A stretch of 64,000 nt of DNA from an uncultured Bacteroidales bacterium (GCA_900319645.1 ONPG01000005.1:107128-171127); one strand, 5' to 3'; counted from the stretch's first letter, positions 53,768 through 63,486 are shown. Notes: generated from the letters alone by a model not told the origin. Made by a program: numbers and translations.

Positions 53768-53772
53768 AAAGC

Positions 53773-53800
53773 TATTTATGATTTGACGATTTACGAATTG
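53773..53800. repeat. Short tandem repeat, unit gatttacg
   Basis: Three copies (gatttgac/gatttacg/aattgatt) in the glnN-glmS gap, same unit as 47766-47816. Confidence 0.75.
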
Positions 53801-53801
53801 A

Positions 53802-55985
53802 TTAGTGAACCGTGAGCATTTCTCTGTATTTGACTAGTGTCCACATCTCGTCATCGACGATCATCTCCAGTTCGTCTGCGTGCGAACGGATGTCCGCCAT
53901 GAGAGGCAGAACAGTATCGTGATATGCGATGGCTTTGCTTCGTTCGTCAGGCTGACGGTTGGCTTTGTGGCGTGCTTCGGTCATCTTCTCCACTCCGGCA
54001 ATAATCGCCGCGGCGTGGTTCTCAATCTGACGGATGATGCTGTAGTCCTGCTCGTTCAGGCTTCGCACTTCCTCTTCGGAGAAGACCTGTTTGACGGCAA
54101 GGACGTTCTGGAGCAACATCGTCTGGTAGCGTTTGGCGGCAGGGAGCACATGGTTGATGACCAGATCGCCCATGACGCGGCTCTCGATCTGCACTTTCTT
54201 GCAATACGTTTCCCATTTGACTTCGCAGCGGCTATGCAGTTCCGCTTCGTTCAGGACACCTGTCGTGGCAAACATCTTCACCACTTCGGGCGAGAGGTAG
54301 TTGTCAATCATGAGCGGCGCACTCGTCTCGCAATCCAGTCCTCTGCGTGCAGCCTCCTCTTTCCATTCGTCGCTATAACCGTTGCCGTCAAAGCGGATGG
54401 CTTTGCACTCCACGATGTAGCGTTTGATGACGTCGAAAAGTACGCGTTCTTTGGCTTCTCCGGCTTCCACACGCCTGTCCACCTCGCTCTTGAACTGCAT
54501 CAGTTGCTCGGCTACGGCGGAGTTCAACGCCAGCATAGCCGCTCCGCAGTTGGCACTTGATCCGACCGCACGGAACTCGAAACGGTTGCCTGTGAAGGCA
54601 AAAGGAGACGTGCGGTTGCGGTCGGTATTGTCCAGAAGGATCTCCGGGATATTGGCGATACCGAGTTTCATCTCTTTCTTGGCGTTGATGATGATACCCT
54701 CTTCGGCCGTTGCGTTCTCCAGTTTGTCGAGCACTTCGCTAATCTGCTTGCCGAGGAAGACAGAGATGATAGCCGGCGGCGCTTCGTTCGCGCCCAGACG
54801 ATGTTCGTTCGTAGCCGAAGCGATAGAGGCTTTCAAGAGGCCGTTGTATTTATAGACCGCCATGAGTACGTTCACCAGGAAAGTGACAAACTGGAGGTTC
54901 TGATACGGGTTCTTGCCGGGCGAAAGGAGGTTGGTTCCTGTGTTGGTTTGCAGGCTCCAGTTGCAATGTTTGCCGCTTCCGTTCACGCCAGCATAAGGTT
55001 TCTCGTGCAGCAGGACACGGAAATGATGACGTTCCGCCACACGTTCCATAATACTCATAACCAAAAGGTTATGGTCATTAGAAAGGTTCACATCTTCGTA
55101 CACAGGCGCCATCTCGAACTGGTTAGGCGCCACCTCATTATGACGCGTACGCACGGGTATGCCTGCACGCAAAGCCTCATATTCCAATTCGCGCATGAAC
55201 GCGAGCACACGCGCAGGGATAGCTCCGAAATAATGGTCCTCCAACTGCTGGTTCTTCGCGCTGGCATGTCCCATGAGCGTACGTCCGGTCATCACCAGGT
55301 CGGGCCGTGCGTTGAAGAGCGCTTCATCCACGAGGAAATATTCCTGCTCCCAGCCTAAGTTGGTATGCACATGTTTGACCGTCTTGTCGAAATACTGGCA
55401 GACCTCTCTTGCCGCATGGCAGAGCGCGGCTGTGGAGCGGATGAGAGGCGTTTTGTAGTCCAAAGCCTCACCCGTATAAGCCACAAAGACCGTCGGGATA
55501 CAAAGGGTGTCTCCGATGAGGAAGACCGGGCTGGAAGGATCCCACGCCGAATAGCCTCGTGCCTCGAAGGTGTTGCGGATACCGCCGCTTGGGAAAGAGG
55601 AAGCATCCGGCTCCTGCTGGTAGAGCGCGTCTCCGCTGAACTCCTCGATGAGCATTCCGTCTTTGAGGGTGAAGAAAGCATCGTGTTTCTCAGCCGTTCC
55701 GCCCGTGAGGGGTTGGAACCAGTGTGTGAAATGGGTAGCTCCGTGGTCGGTAGCCCATTTGCGCATACCTATCGCCACGCTGCCTGCTATCTCTCGATGG
55801 ATAGTACGTCCATTGTCCACGTCGTCGAAGAGTTGCTGCAACACTTCCTCGGCGATATACTCCTTCATTCGCTCACGCGTAAAGACATCGCAAGCGAAAT
55901 AATCCTTCACTTGGCCTTTCACTTCATACGCCGTGCTCTGTTCTCTCGCACATTGTTTGATGGCCTCAAATCGAATGTTACTCAT
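53802..55985 (-). CDS. glnN: Glutamine synthetase, type III
   Basis: 727 residues, the large GSIII type. THWFQPLTGGTAEKHDAFF, the E..APNQFEMAPVYE and NEHRLGANEAPPAIIS segments and the FAFTGNRFEFRAVGSS loop are characteristic. It assimilates ammonia into glutamine, supplying GlmS and NadE, whose genes lie in this window. Long C-terminal helical region (about 600-727). It has its own promoter and is separated from glmS by a 34-bp repeat tract. Confidence 0.96.
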   Translation of the reverse strand: MSNIRFEAIKQCAREQSTAYEVKGQVKDYFACDVFTRERMKEYIAEEVLQQLFDDVDNGRTIHREIAGSVAIGMRKWATDHGATHFTHWFQPLTGGTAEKHDAFFTLKDGMLIEEFSGDALYQQEPDASSFPSGGIRNTFEARGYSAWDPSSPVFLIGDTLCIPTVFVAYTGEALDYKTPLIRSTAALCHAAREVCQYFDKTVKHVHTNLGWEQEYFLVDEALFNARPDLVMTGRTLMGHASAKNQQLEDHYFGAIPARVLAFMRELEYEALRAGIPVRTRHNEVAPNQFEMAPVYEDVNLSNDHNLLVMSIMERVAERHHFRVLLHEKPYAGVNGSGKHCNWSLQTNTGTNLLSPGKNPYQNLQFVTFLVNVLMAVYKYNGLLKASIASATNEHRLGANEAPPAIISVFLGKQISEVLDKLENATAEEGIIINAKKEMKLGIANIPEILLDNTDRNRTSPFAFTGNRFEFRAVGSSANCGAAMLALNSAVAEQLMQFKSEVDRRVEAGEAKERVLFDVIKRYIVECKAIRFDGNGYSDEWKEEAARRGLDCETSAPLMIDNYLSPEVVKMFATTGVLNEAELHSRCEVKWETYCKKVQIESRVMGDLVINHVLPAAKRYQTMLLQNVLAVKQVFSEEEVRSLNEQDYSIIRQIENHAAAIIAGVEKMTEARHKANRQPDERSKAIAYHDTVLPLMADIRSHADELEMIVDDEMWTLVKYREMLTVH

Positions 55986-56086
55986 AATTTATTGCGGTTA
56001 GTTTTGATATTTTGCATCGTTTTGACGCTGATTTTTATTTTCAATCGGATCGAAACTAAAATTCAACCTCTTTTTGAAATCGGGTG

Positions 56087-56118
56087 CAAAAGTACAACAA
56101 TTATTTCATATATGCAAA
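56087..56118 (-). promoter_or_regulatory. Promoter of glnN
   Basis: Minus strand: -7 TACTTTTG (56094-56087), 20-bp spacer, -33 TTTG (56118-56115) continuing TTTGCATATATG. The gap 55986-56521 has no gene; it holds this promoter, the repeat tract, the pheT promoter and the repetitive pheT leader. Confidence 0.85.
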
Positions 56119-56183
56119 TATTTGTGCGTTTTTTTGCATTTTTTGGGTGTTGGAGGACGGAAAAGGAGAGGTATCGAGTCGCT

Positions 56184-56228
56184 AATCACGCTATAATCAC
56201 GCTATAATCACGCTATAATCACGCTATT
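56184..56228. repeat. 11-bp tandem repeat, unit ataatcacgct
   Basis: Four near-perfect copies. It lies between the glnN and pheT promoters, so it is in neither gene's leader. Confidence 0.9.
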
Positions 56229-56308
56229 TTTACAAACAAAAACTCTCCACAGCCGTTACAACAAGGGAGGAAAAGAACGGGAAAAATAAAAGAAAAACAA
56301 GAAAAGTA

Positions 56309-56354
56309 GCATACACATTTGTGTATGTCGATTTTTTTTAGTAACTTTGCAGCC
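56309..56354 (+). promoter_or_regulatory. Promoter module with palindrome and T-tract, pheT
   Basis: -33 TTTG (56318-56321) at the centre of the palindrome CATACACA-TT-TGTGTATG (56310-56327), 20-bp spacer containing eight T, -7 TAACTTTG (56342-56349). One mismatch in 46 bases to the module at 37008-37053. Confidence 0.85.
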
Positions 56355-56383
56355 GAATTTGCGGAAATTGTTATCAAACGGCG

Positions 56384-56507
56384 AATTAAACGAATTAAAC
56401 GAATTTTATTTGTTCACAAAGAACACAAAGGGAACACAAAAAAAGGAAACACAAGTGGAACACAAAGGGAACACAAGTGGAACACGAATAAGGTTGAATA
56501 CGAATAA
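56384..56507 (+). repeat. Repetitive 5' leader of pheT
   Basis: First three copies of cgaattaaa (56384-56405), then five or more degenerate copies of gaacacaaag / ggaacacaag. The whole lies in the 165-nt untranslated leader between the pheT promoter and its ATG. No terminator-like hairpin or Phe-rich leader peptide was recognised. Confidence 0.75.
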
Positions 56508-56521
56508 AAATAAAACAAGAT

Positions 56522-59065
56522 ATGAATATTTCTTACAATTGGCTGAAACGGTACATCCAAGTGACAGATGATGCCGAAACAGTAGCAAAAATCCTGACTT
56601 CCATAGGACTGGAAGTGGGAACCGTAGAAACGGTAGAGACCATCCGAGGAGGATTAAAAGGTCTGGTGGTGGGAGAAGTGCTGACTTGCGTACCCCACCC
56701 TAATTCCGACCACATGCACATCACTACCGTCAACGTCGGAGAAGTGGAAGCACAAGGCTCCACTATTGACGAACAAGGCCGGCACATCCTGCAAGTAGTG
56801 TGCGGCGCACCCAACGTGGCAGCAGGTCAGAAAGTGATCGTGGCTACCATCGGAACCGTGCTCTATGACGGAGAGGAGAGCTTCACCATCAAGAAAGGCA
56901 AGCTTCGCGGCGAGGACTCGATGGGAATGATTTGCGCAGAAGACGAGATAGGCGTGGGAACCGACCATGCAGGCATCATCGTATTGCCGGCAGAGACTCC
57001 TGTGGGTATGCAGGCTCGCGACTACTACCACATCGAGGACGACACGATCATCGAAGTGGATATCACTCCGAACCGCTCGGACGCTTGCAGCCACTACGGC
57101 GTAGCAAGGGACCTGTATGCGTACTATGCTGCTCATGGCCAGAAGCACGAATTGCTGAAACCGAGTGTGGAGGCGTTCAAGGTGGATAATCAGGAACTGC
57201 CTATTACGGTTCATGTAGATGCACCCGATGCCTGTCCGCGTTATACGGGCGTGAGCATCCAAGGCGTGGAGATCAAGGAATCGCCCGAATGGCTGAAAAA
57301 CAGCCTGTTGGCCATCGGTCTAAGGCCGATTAACAACGTGGTGGATGTGACGAACTTCGTGTTGCACGAGTGCGGACAAGCCTTGCACGCATTCGATGCC
57401 GACAAGATCAAAGGCAACGAGATACATGTTCGCTATGCGCATCCGGGCGAGAAATTCGTGACCCTGGACGGCGTGGAGCGTGAGATGAACGAACGTGATC
57501 TGATGATTGCCAACTGCGAAGAGGCGATGTGTATTGCCGGCGTGTTCGGAGGTCTGGAAAGCGGCGTGACGGAGAAGACGAAGAACGTGTTCCTGGAGAG
57601 CGCTTATTTCGACCCTGTGACCATCCGCAAGACCAGCCGTCGCCATCAGTTGCAGACCGACGCTTCGTTCCGCTACGAACGCGGTTGCGACCCGAATAAC
57701 ACACTCTATGTGCTGAAACGTGCGGCTTTGCTTATTCAGGAAGTGGCAGGAGGTCAGGTTGCTATGGAGATTACGGACCAGCGAAGCTCCGGAGCCGAAA
57801 TGCCGTGCGGAGAGACTGTTTTTGCGCCGTGGGACGTGACCATCGATATCGAGCGTGTTTATAGCCTCATCGGCAAACGTATCGGCGAAGAGACCATCGA
57901 GACCATTCTCCGCGCATTGGAGATAGAGATCGTCGAGAAAAAAGGCAACTGCTGGCAGCTGGCCGTTCCTCGTTACCGCGTGGATGTACAACGCGAGTGC
58001 GACGTAGTGGAGGATATCCTGCGTATCTACGGCTACGACAACATCGAGTTCCCGGAGAAACTGAACACGAGTCTGGCTTACGGCGTGAAGCCCAATCCGG
58101 AGCAGCTACGCCGCCGCATAGCCGAGCAACTGACCGCACAGGGCTTCTATGAGATCCTGAACAACTCGCTCACAAAAGTGGCATACTACGAACCTCTGAC
58201 CCAACTGACATTGGACAGTTGTGTGAAGATCATGAACCCACTGAGTCAGGACTTGGGTGTGATGCGCCAGACACTTCTGTTCGGCGGGCTCGAATCGATC
58301 GCACGCAACGCCAACCGCAAGAACAGCGACCTGCGTCTGTACGAGTTCGGCAACTGTTACCACTATGACAAGACGAAAATTGAGAGTTTAAAGCAGAAAG
58401 GAATCGACGCAGAACCGTTAGCCGCTTATAGCGAGGAACCGCATCTGGGTCTGTGGCTGACCGGAAACAAGACGCCGCAGAGCTGGGTTCGCCGCGAAGA
58501 GAAGACTTCGTTCTATCAGCTTCACGCGTACGTGAACAATATCTTTACGCGTCTGGGTGTGGATATGCAGAAGACCACTATCGAGCGTCTGGAAGACGAG
58601 CTCTACTCCGACGGGCTGGTCATCAAAGCCGCCAACGGCAAAGCACTCGGCTTCATCGGCATCGTTGCCCGCCGCGTGCTCAAACAGATGGATATCGACC
58701 AGGAGGTTTACTATGCCGACCTCGACTGGAACCAGCTCATCAAACAGAACAAACAATACAAAGCCGTCATCAACGACCTGCCGAAATATCCGGAGGTGAA
58801 ACGCGACTTCGCCCTGCTGGTGGACCACTCGGTTGAGTTTGCCGACCTCGCACGTGCCGCGTTCTCCACGGAGAAGAAACTGCTGAAAAACGTCTATCTG
58901 TTTGACGTGTATGAGGGCAAGAACCTCGAGCCGGGCAAGAAAAGCTATGCGCTCTCGTTCATCCTGCAGGACGCCGACAACACGCTCAAAGATACGCAGA
59001 TAGAGAATATCATGAACCGCCTGAAGGCAACATTCGAGAAACAGTTTAACGCCAGCTTGCGTTAA
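56522..59065 (+). CDS. pheT: Phenylalanine-tRNA ligase beta subunit
   Basis: 847 residues. N-terminal tRNA-binding OB-fold (about 40-160; HPNSDHMHITTVNVG), B3/B4 editing region (about 210-400; VVDVTNFVLHECGQALHAFD), B5 (about 410-490) and the C-terminal ferredoxin-like anticodon-binding domain (from 755; YPEVKRDFALLVD). Full-length bacterial type. The alpha subunit gene is not adjacent. Followed by prfC after 32 bp. Confidence 0.96.
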   Translation: MNISYNWLKRYIQVTDDAETVAKILTSIGLEVGTVETVETIRGGLKGLVVGEVLTCVPHPNSDHMHITTVNVGEVEAQGSTIDEQGRHILQVVCGAPNVAAGQKVIVATIGTVLYDGEESFTIKKGKLRGEDSMGMICAEDEIGVGTDHAGIIVLPAETPVGMQARDYYHIEDDTIIEVDITPNRSDACSHYGVARDLYAYYAAHGQKHELLKPSVEAFKVDNQELPITVHVDAPDACPRYTGVSIQGVEIKESPEWLKNSLLAIGLRPINNVVDVTNFVLHECGQALHAFDADKIKGNEIHVRYAHPGEKFVTLDGVEREMNERDLMIANCEEAMCIAGVFGGLESGVTEKTKNVFLESAYFDPVTIRKTSRRHQLQTDASFRYERGCDPNNTLYVLKRAALLIQEVAGGQVAMEITDQRSSGAEMPCGETVFAPWDVTIDIERVYSLIGKRIGEETIETILRALEIEIVEKKGNCWQLAVPRYRVDVQRECDVVEDILRIYGYDNIEFPEKLNTSLAYGVKPNPEQLRRRIAEQLTAQGFYEILNNSLTKVAYYEPLTQLTLDSCVKIMNPLSQDLGVMRQTLLFGGLESIARNANRKNSDLRLYEFGNCYHYDKTKIESLKQKGIDAEPLAAYSEEPHLGLWLTGNKTPQSWVRREEKTSFYQLHAYVNNIFTRLGVDMQKTTIERLEDELYSDGLVIKAANGKALGFIGIVARRVLKQMDIDQEVYYADLDWNQLIKQNKQYKAVINDLPKYPEVKRDFALLVDHSVEFADLARAAFSTEKKLLKNVYLFDVYEGKNLEPGKKSYALSFILQDADNTLKDTQIENIMNRLKATFEKQFNASLR

Positions 59066-59097
59066 ACATCTGATTGTCAAACCGCTAAATTGTTAAG

Positions 59098-60594
59098 ATG
59101 TTAAGTTCAAGCGATCAAAACGAGATACTCAAACGGCGTACGTTCGCCATCATCTCCCACCCGGATGCCGGAAAGACCACTCTGACCGAGAAACTGCTGC
59201 TATACGGCGGTGCTATCCACGTAGCCGGAGCTGTCAAATCGAACAAAATCCGCAAGACAGCCACCTCGGACTGGATGGAGATAGAGAAACAACGTGGCAT
59301 CTCCGTGGCAACGTCCGTCATGGGCTTCGACTACCGCGACTACCATATCAATATCCTCGACACACCGGGTCACCAGGACTTTGCGGAAGACACGTTCCGC
59401 ACGTTGACAGCCGTTGACTCGGCGATCGTGGTTATCGACTCCGCCAAAGGCGTGGAGGCTCAGACCCGACGCCTCATGGAAGTGTGCCGAATGAGGAAAA
59501 CGCCTGTGATGGTTTTCATGAACAAGATGGACCGCGAAGGCAAAGATCCGTTCGATTTGATGGACGAAGTGGAACGCGAGTTGCAGATTCATGTGACGCC
59601 CGTGTCGTGGGCGAACGGACAGGGTTTGAAGTTCGAGTCGGTCTTCGCACTCGAAAACCGCCCTGCTGACTTAAGCGGCAAAATAGCGGAAGATCTGGAG
59701 ATGATAGACGGCGTATATCCGGAGTTTGACAAAGAGGCATACCTTCGCGGAGAACTGGCTCCTGTCTTTTTCGGATCCGCCTACAAGACCATCGGCGTAC
59801 AGGAACTGCTGGATTTCCTGGTTACAAACGCGCCTTCTCCCCGTCCTGTGACGGCCGAGGAGCGTACCGTGGAGCCGATGGAAGACAAGTTCACCGCTTT
59901 CTGCTTCAAGATCCACGCGAACATGGATCCGAACCACCGCTCGTGTATTGCGTTCTTCAAGATATGCTCGGGTAAGTTCCTGCGTAACACCTATTATTAT
60001 CACGTGCGCAAAGACCAACAGATGCGTTTTGCGGCTCCAACCTGCTTCATGGCGCAAAAGAAAGAGACCGTGGACGAGGCCTTCGCAGGTGATGTAGTGG
60101 GTCTGCCCGACACCGGCAACTTCAAGATAGGCGACACGCTCACCAGCGGAGAGAAACTGCATTTCAAAGGTCTGCCGTCGTTCTCGCCGGAGATGTTCAA
60201 ATATATCGAGAACGCCGACCCGATGAAGCAGAAACAACTCGACAAAGGTATTGCCCAACTCATGGACGAAGGTGTTGCACAGCTGTTTATCAGCCAGTTG
60301 AACGGCCGTAAGATCATCGGAACCGTGGGGCAACTGCAATTCGAGGTGATCCAATATCGTCTGGAGCATGAGTACCAAGCCAAATGTCGCTGGCAACCGC
60401 TGCAGATGTACAAAGCCTGCTGGATAGAGAGCGAAGACGATGCCGAACTCGACACTTTCAAGAAACGCAAAGCGCAGTATATGGCGTCGGACAAAGACGG
60501 TCGTGACGTGTTCATGGCTGACAGCGCGTACGTGCTGAGCTTGGCACAACAGGACTACAAACATATAAAATTCCACTTCACCTCGGAATTTTAA
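59098..60594 (+). CDS. prfC: Peptide chain release factor 3
   Basis: 498 residues. G1 [16 protein letters not shown]3 [13 protein letters not shown]4 MNKMDRE, then domains II and III with [13 protein letters not shown], a signature separating RF3 from EF-G. RF3 is the GTPase that recycles RF1/RF2 from ribosomes. Note the unusual switch-I region [19 protein letters not shown], typical of RF3. A repeat of unit cgagatga follows the stop. Confidence 0.95.
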   Translation: MLSSSDQNEILKRRTFAIISHPDAGKTTLTEKLLLYGGAIHVAGAVKSNKIRKTATSDWMEIEKQRGISVATSVMGFDYRDYHINILDTPGHQDFAEDTFRTLTAVDSAIVVIDSAKGVEAQTRRLMEVCRMRKTPVMVFMNKMDREGKDPFDLMDEVERELQIHVTPVSWANGQGLKFESVFALENRPADLSGKIAEDLEMIDGVYPEFDKEAYLRGELAPVFFGSAYKTIGVQELLDFLVTNAPSPRPVTAEERTVEPMEDKFTAFCFKIHANMDPNHRSCIAFFKICSGKFLRNTYYYHVRKDQQMRFAAPTCFMAQKKETVDEAFAGDVVGLPDTGNFKIGDTLTSGEKLHFKGLPSFSPEMFKYIENADPMKQKQLDKGIAQLMDEGVAQLFISQLNGRKIIGTVGQLQFEVIQYRLEHEYQAKCRWQPLQMYKACWIESEDDAELDTFKKRKAQYMASDKDGRDVFMADSAYVLSLAQQDYKHIKFHFTSEF

Positions 60595-60596
60595 CC

Positions 60597-60627
60597 TCGA
60601 GATCACGAGATGACGAGATCACGAAAA
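60597..60627. repeat. Short tandem repeat, unit cgagatcacgagatga
   Basis: Three degenerate copies of cgagat(c/g)a in the gap between prfC and the permease gene. Confidence 0.7.
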
Positions 60628-60646
60628 AACTAAAACAAATATTATT

Positions 60647-61945
60647 ATGAAAAACAAATCTCTTCAAATCCGCCTCATCGTCATGAACTTCCTGGAGTTC
60701 GCGGTATGGGGCGCGTACTTAACCTCGATGGGCACGTATCTCGCTACCCACGGCATGGCAAGCCACATCGGCTGGTTCTACTCCATTCAGGGTATCGTCA
60801 GCCTGTTTATGCCTGCGTTAATGGGCATTGTGGCGGACCGTTGGCTTCCGGCACAAAAAGCATTGAGCCTTTGCCACGCGCTGGCAGGTATCTTCATGTG
60901 CGCAGCGGGATTGTACGCCTACAACACGCCGGACGTGCAGTTCGCCACCCTTTTCTCGCTCTACACCATCTCTGTGGCATTCTTCATGCCGACGATTGCG
61001 CTCACCAACTCGGTGGCATTCAATGCGTTGGTGAAAGCCGGAATGGACACCGTCAAGGATTTCCCGCCGATTCGTGTGTTCGGAACCGTGGGATTTATCG
61101 CAACGATGTGGTGTGTGGATCTGCTGGGTTTCCAGGCTACTCCATGGCAATTCGTCGTTTCCGGAGGTCTGAGTATCCTGCTGGCGCTTTATTCGCTCAG
61201 CCTGCCTGCGTGCGAGATCAAGAAAACAGAAGGCAATGTGGATCTCGTGGAAGCTTTGGGTTTGAAGGCATTCACCCTCTTCCGCCAGAAGAAAATGGCT
61301 TTGTTCTTCATCTTCTCGATGATGTTAGGCATGTGTCTGCAGGTGACCAACTCGTACGCCAACCCGTTCATCACTTCGTTTGGAGCGATTGAAGAGTTTG
61401 CCAATACGTTCGGCGTTCAGCATGCCAATATCCTCATCTCTATCAGCCAGATATGCGAGGCGCTCTGTATCCTGGCTATTCCGTTTTTCCTGAAGAAATT
61501 CGGTATCAAGAATGTCATGCTGATGGCGATGTTCGCGTGGGTGTTCCGTTTCGGTTTCTTCGGGGCCGGTAATCCCGGAATGCCCGGAGTAATACTTTTC
61601 GTGCTCAGCTGCATCGTCTATGGTTTTGCATTCGATTTCTTCAATATCTCCGGCGCGTTGTATGTGGATCAGGAGACCGAGCCTTCGCAACGCTCGTCGG
61701 CACAAGGTCTGTTTATGATGATGACCAACGGCTTAGGTGCTACCATCGGTACGCTCTCCGCCCAAGCGATTGTCAACCGTCTGGTGTACGCTGAGAGCGT
61801 GACCAGCCAAGGTGCGATGGCTATCTGGGATGGATGGAAAGAAGCATGGTACATCTTCGCCGGATTCGCATTGTTTGTAGCCATCGCTTTCTGGATCTTC
61901 TTCCCCAAAACGCCGGTGAACAAAAACCTGGAAGTGAAACACTAA
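60647..61945 (+). CDS. MFS nucleoside permease (NupG/XapB-like)
   Basis: 432 residues, 12 helices. Characteristic N terminus RLIVMNFLEFAVWGAYLTS and GWFYSIQGIVSLFMPALMG; D-R-W loop VADRWLPAQKA; FPPIRVFGTVGFIATM. It imports nucleosides with H+. Consistent with guaD in a salvage pathway, although the genes are far apart. A repeat tract separates it from gldF. Confidence 0.9.
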   Translation: MKNKSLQIRLIVMNFLEFAVWGAYLTSMGTYLATHGMASHIGWFYSIQGIVSLFMPALMGIVADRWLPAQKALSLCHALAGIFMCAAGLYAYNTPDVQFATLFSLYTISVAFFMPTIALTNSVAFNALVKAGMDTVKDFPPIRVFGTVGFIATMWCVDLLGFQATPWQFVVSGGLSILLALYSLSLPACEIKKTEGNVDLVEALGLKAFTLFRQKKMALFFIFSMMLGMCLQVTNSYANPFITSFGAIEEFANTFGVQHANILISISQICEALCILAIPFFLKKFGIKNVMLMAMFAWVFRFGFFGAGNPGMPGVILFVLSCIVYGFAFDFFNISGALYVDQETEPSQRSSAQGLFMMMTNGLGATIGTLSAQAIVNRLVYAESVTSQGAMAIWDGWKEAWYIFAGFALFVAIAFWIFFPKTPVNKNLEVKH

Positions 61946-61979
61946 ATCATAAATCATAAATCATAAATTATAAATCACA
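61945..61979. repeat. Short tandem repeat, unit aaatcat
   Basis: Five copies of a 7-9 bp unit (aaatcata) starting at the permease stop and ending directly before the gldF ATG. Confidence 0.85.
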
Positions 61980-61980
61980 T

Positions 61981-62646
61981 ATGTTCCGCAAGGAACTCAC
62001 ATATTATTTCTCCACACCGATTGCCTATATTGTTATAGGCCTTTATCTGCTGGCGATAAGTCTTTTCCTCTGGGTGATCCCGGGTCAATGGAACATCATT
62101 GATTCGGGATACGCTCAGGTGGATGGGCTGTTCCAACTGAGTCCGTGGCTGTTCATGTTGCTTTGCCCGGCATTGACGATGCGGTTGTTGTCCGAGGAAC
62201 GACAATCGGGCATGTGGGACCTGATACGCACGAAGCCTGTTTCGCTCACACGGATCATGCTCAGCAAGTATTTCGCGGCATGGACACTGGTGTTAATCGG
62301 ATTGTTGCCATGTCTCGTACACTATTTCGTAGTGGCTTACATGGCGGAACCGATGGGCAATCTGGATAGTGGAGCGTTCATCGGGTCGTTTATCGGGCTG
62401 ATTCTTTTGAGCGGTACGTTTATGGCAATAGGTCTGTTCTGCGCGACGTTCAGCAAGAGCCAGATTGTCTGTTTCATCAGCGGCGCGCTGAGTTGTTTTG
62501 TGCTCTATTGGGTATTGTTTCAAGACCACTACTCTTCCCTCTCGCGCGGAGTGATTGACCTCAGAGACTTGACATTCTTCCTCACCGTCATCGTCCTTGC
62601 GCTGGCAGCGGCAATCTTCACGATCGACCATATCACAAGGAAATAA
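61981..62646 (+). CDS. GldF-type ABC transporter permease
   Basis: 221 residues, six helices. FRKELTYYFSTPIAYIVIG, FQLSPWLFMLLCPALTMRLL and the EERQSGMWDLIRTKPVS loop match GldF, the membrane subunit associated with gliding-motility ABC transporters (GldA/GldF/GldG). The usual neighbours gldA and gldG are not here: upstream is a nucleoside permease, downstream a phosphoesterase. The C terminus (DHITRK) ends abruptly. Confidence 0.88.
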   Translation: MFRKELTYYFSTPIAYIVIGLYLLAISLFLWVIPGQWNIIDSGYAQVDGLFQLSPWLFMLLCPALTMRLLSEERQSGMWDLIRTKPVSLTRIMLSKYFAAWTLVLIGLLPCLVHYFVVAYMAEPMGNLDSGAFIGSFIGLILLSGTFMAIGLFCATFSKSQIVCFISGALSCFVLYWVLFQDHYSSLSRGVIDLRDLTFFLTVIVLALAAAIFTIDHITRK

Positions 62647-62682
62647 TCTTCCGCTTTTGACCCCTTTTAATTTTGTATTTCT

Positions 62683-63243
62683 ATGACACGGATAGGACTT
62701 CTTAGCGACACCCACGGTCTGTTAGACCGCCGGATTTTTGAACATTTCAAAGACGTGGACGAGATCTGGCATGCCGGTGACATCGGCTCTATCGAAGTGT
62801 TGCAGGGGCTGCGTGAGTTCAAGCCCACACGGGCTGTCTTCGGCAATATGGACAGTGGCGATGTACGCTACTCGCTCAGCGAGTTCTACCGTTTCCGCGT
62901 AGAGGAAGTGAATGTGCTGCTGACGCATATCGGCGGCTATCCCGGCAAATACAATCCATGGCTGATCCCTTGGTTCCGCAAGAGCCTGGAAGAGAAACTG
63001 CAAATGGAAAAGGCTCAGACCACCAACGCCCCATTACCCATTAGCAATAACTCCATCGACCTCTTTGTCTGCGGACACAGCCATATTCTCAAAGTGCAAT
63101 ATGACAAGTTCTACCGCTTCCTCACCATGAACCCGGGAGCGGCGGGCAAACAAGGATGGCAACCTTGCCAGACACTCTTGCGCTTTACGATTGATGGGTC
63201 AAAAATAGATAATTTAGAAGTTATCGAACTGGAAAGGCTCTAA
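62683..63243 (+). CDS. YfcE/MJ0936-type metallophosphoesterase
   Basis: 186 residues. Metal ligands D9 and H11 (LLSDTHG), D33 (HAGDIG), N55 (VFGNMD), H82 (LLTHIGG) and H132/H134 (CGHSH). It hydrolyses phosphodiesters or small phosphomonoesters. Residues 107-123 (QMEKAQTTNAPLPISNN) form an expanded loop before the GHSH strand and are partly encoded by a short repeat. No terminator recognised after the stop. Confidence 0.9.
   Translation: MTRIGLLSDTHGLLDRRIFEHFKDVDEIWHAGDIGSIEVLQGLREFKPTRAVFGNMDSGDVRYSLSEFYRFRVEEVNVLLTHIGGYPGKYNPWLIPWFRKSLEEKLQMEKAQTTNAPLPISNNSIDLFVCGHSHILKVQYDKFYRFLTMNPGAAGKQGWQPCQTLLRFTIDGSKIDNLEVIELERL
63028..63052. repeat. Short repeat inside the phosphoesterase gene
   Basis: Imperfect units cccattac / cccattag / caataact, encoding part of the expanded loop at residues 115-123. 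Confidence 0.5.
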
Positions 63244-63321
63244 ATTCGATACTTTTTTGCAGAAAAATGCAAAAAACATCGTATATTTTAAAATTTATGT
63301 TTTATAACATAGAAAAATATT

Positions 63322-63352
63322 TTGCCACATCAAAAAAAAGCAGTATCTTTGC
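63322..63352 (+). promoter_or_regulatory. Promoter without an obvious gene
   Basis: -33 TTTG (63322-63325) continuing TTTGCCACATC, 19-bp spacer, -7 TATCTTTG (63345-63352). As good as the gene promoters, but the next convincing CDS has its own promoter 500 bp later. The gap 63244-63915 holds this promoter, a candidate small RNA, a repeat tract, a hairpin pair and the last promoter. Confidence 0.75.
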
Positions 63353-63358
63353 ACCGGA

Positions 63359-63486
63359 TTTAAGAAATGACAACTACAGTTGGCAAAATTAAGTCCAACA
63401 AAAATCAGACCAATCTTTTTTGTACCTTAAAAATAAACAGACTAATACCAAGAAACACAGTCGTCGAGATGACGGCTGTTTTCATT
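63359..63486 (+). ncRNA. Candidate small RNA with terminator
   Basis: The transcript from the promoter above would run about 125 nt to a hairpin ACAGTCGTC/GACGGCTGT (63456-63478, 9 bp with one G-T pair, loop GAGAT) followed by TTTTC. A 46-codon frame (63367-63507) starts MTTTVGKIKSNKNQTN but overlaps the terminator and looks unlike a protein. No known RNA family recognised. Confidence 0.35.

Noticed and set aside
56184-56228. CRISPR-like array (ataatcacgct repeats)
   Set aside because: Units are 11 bp and contiguous with no spacers; no cas genes nearby.
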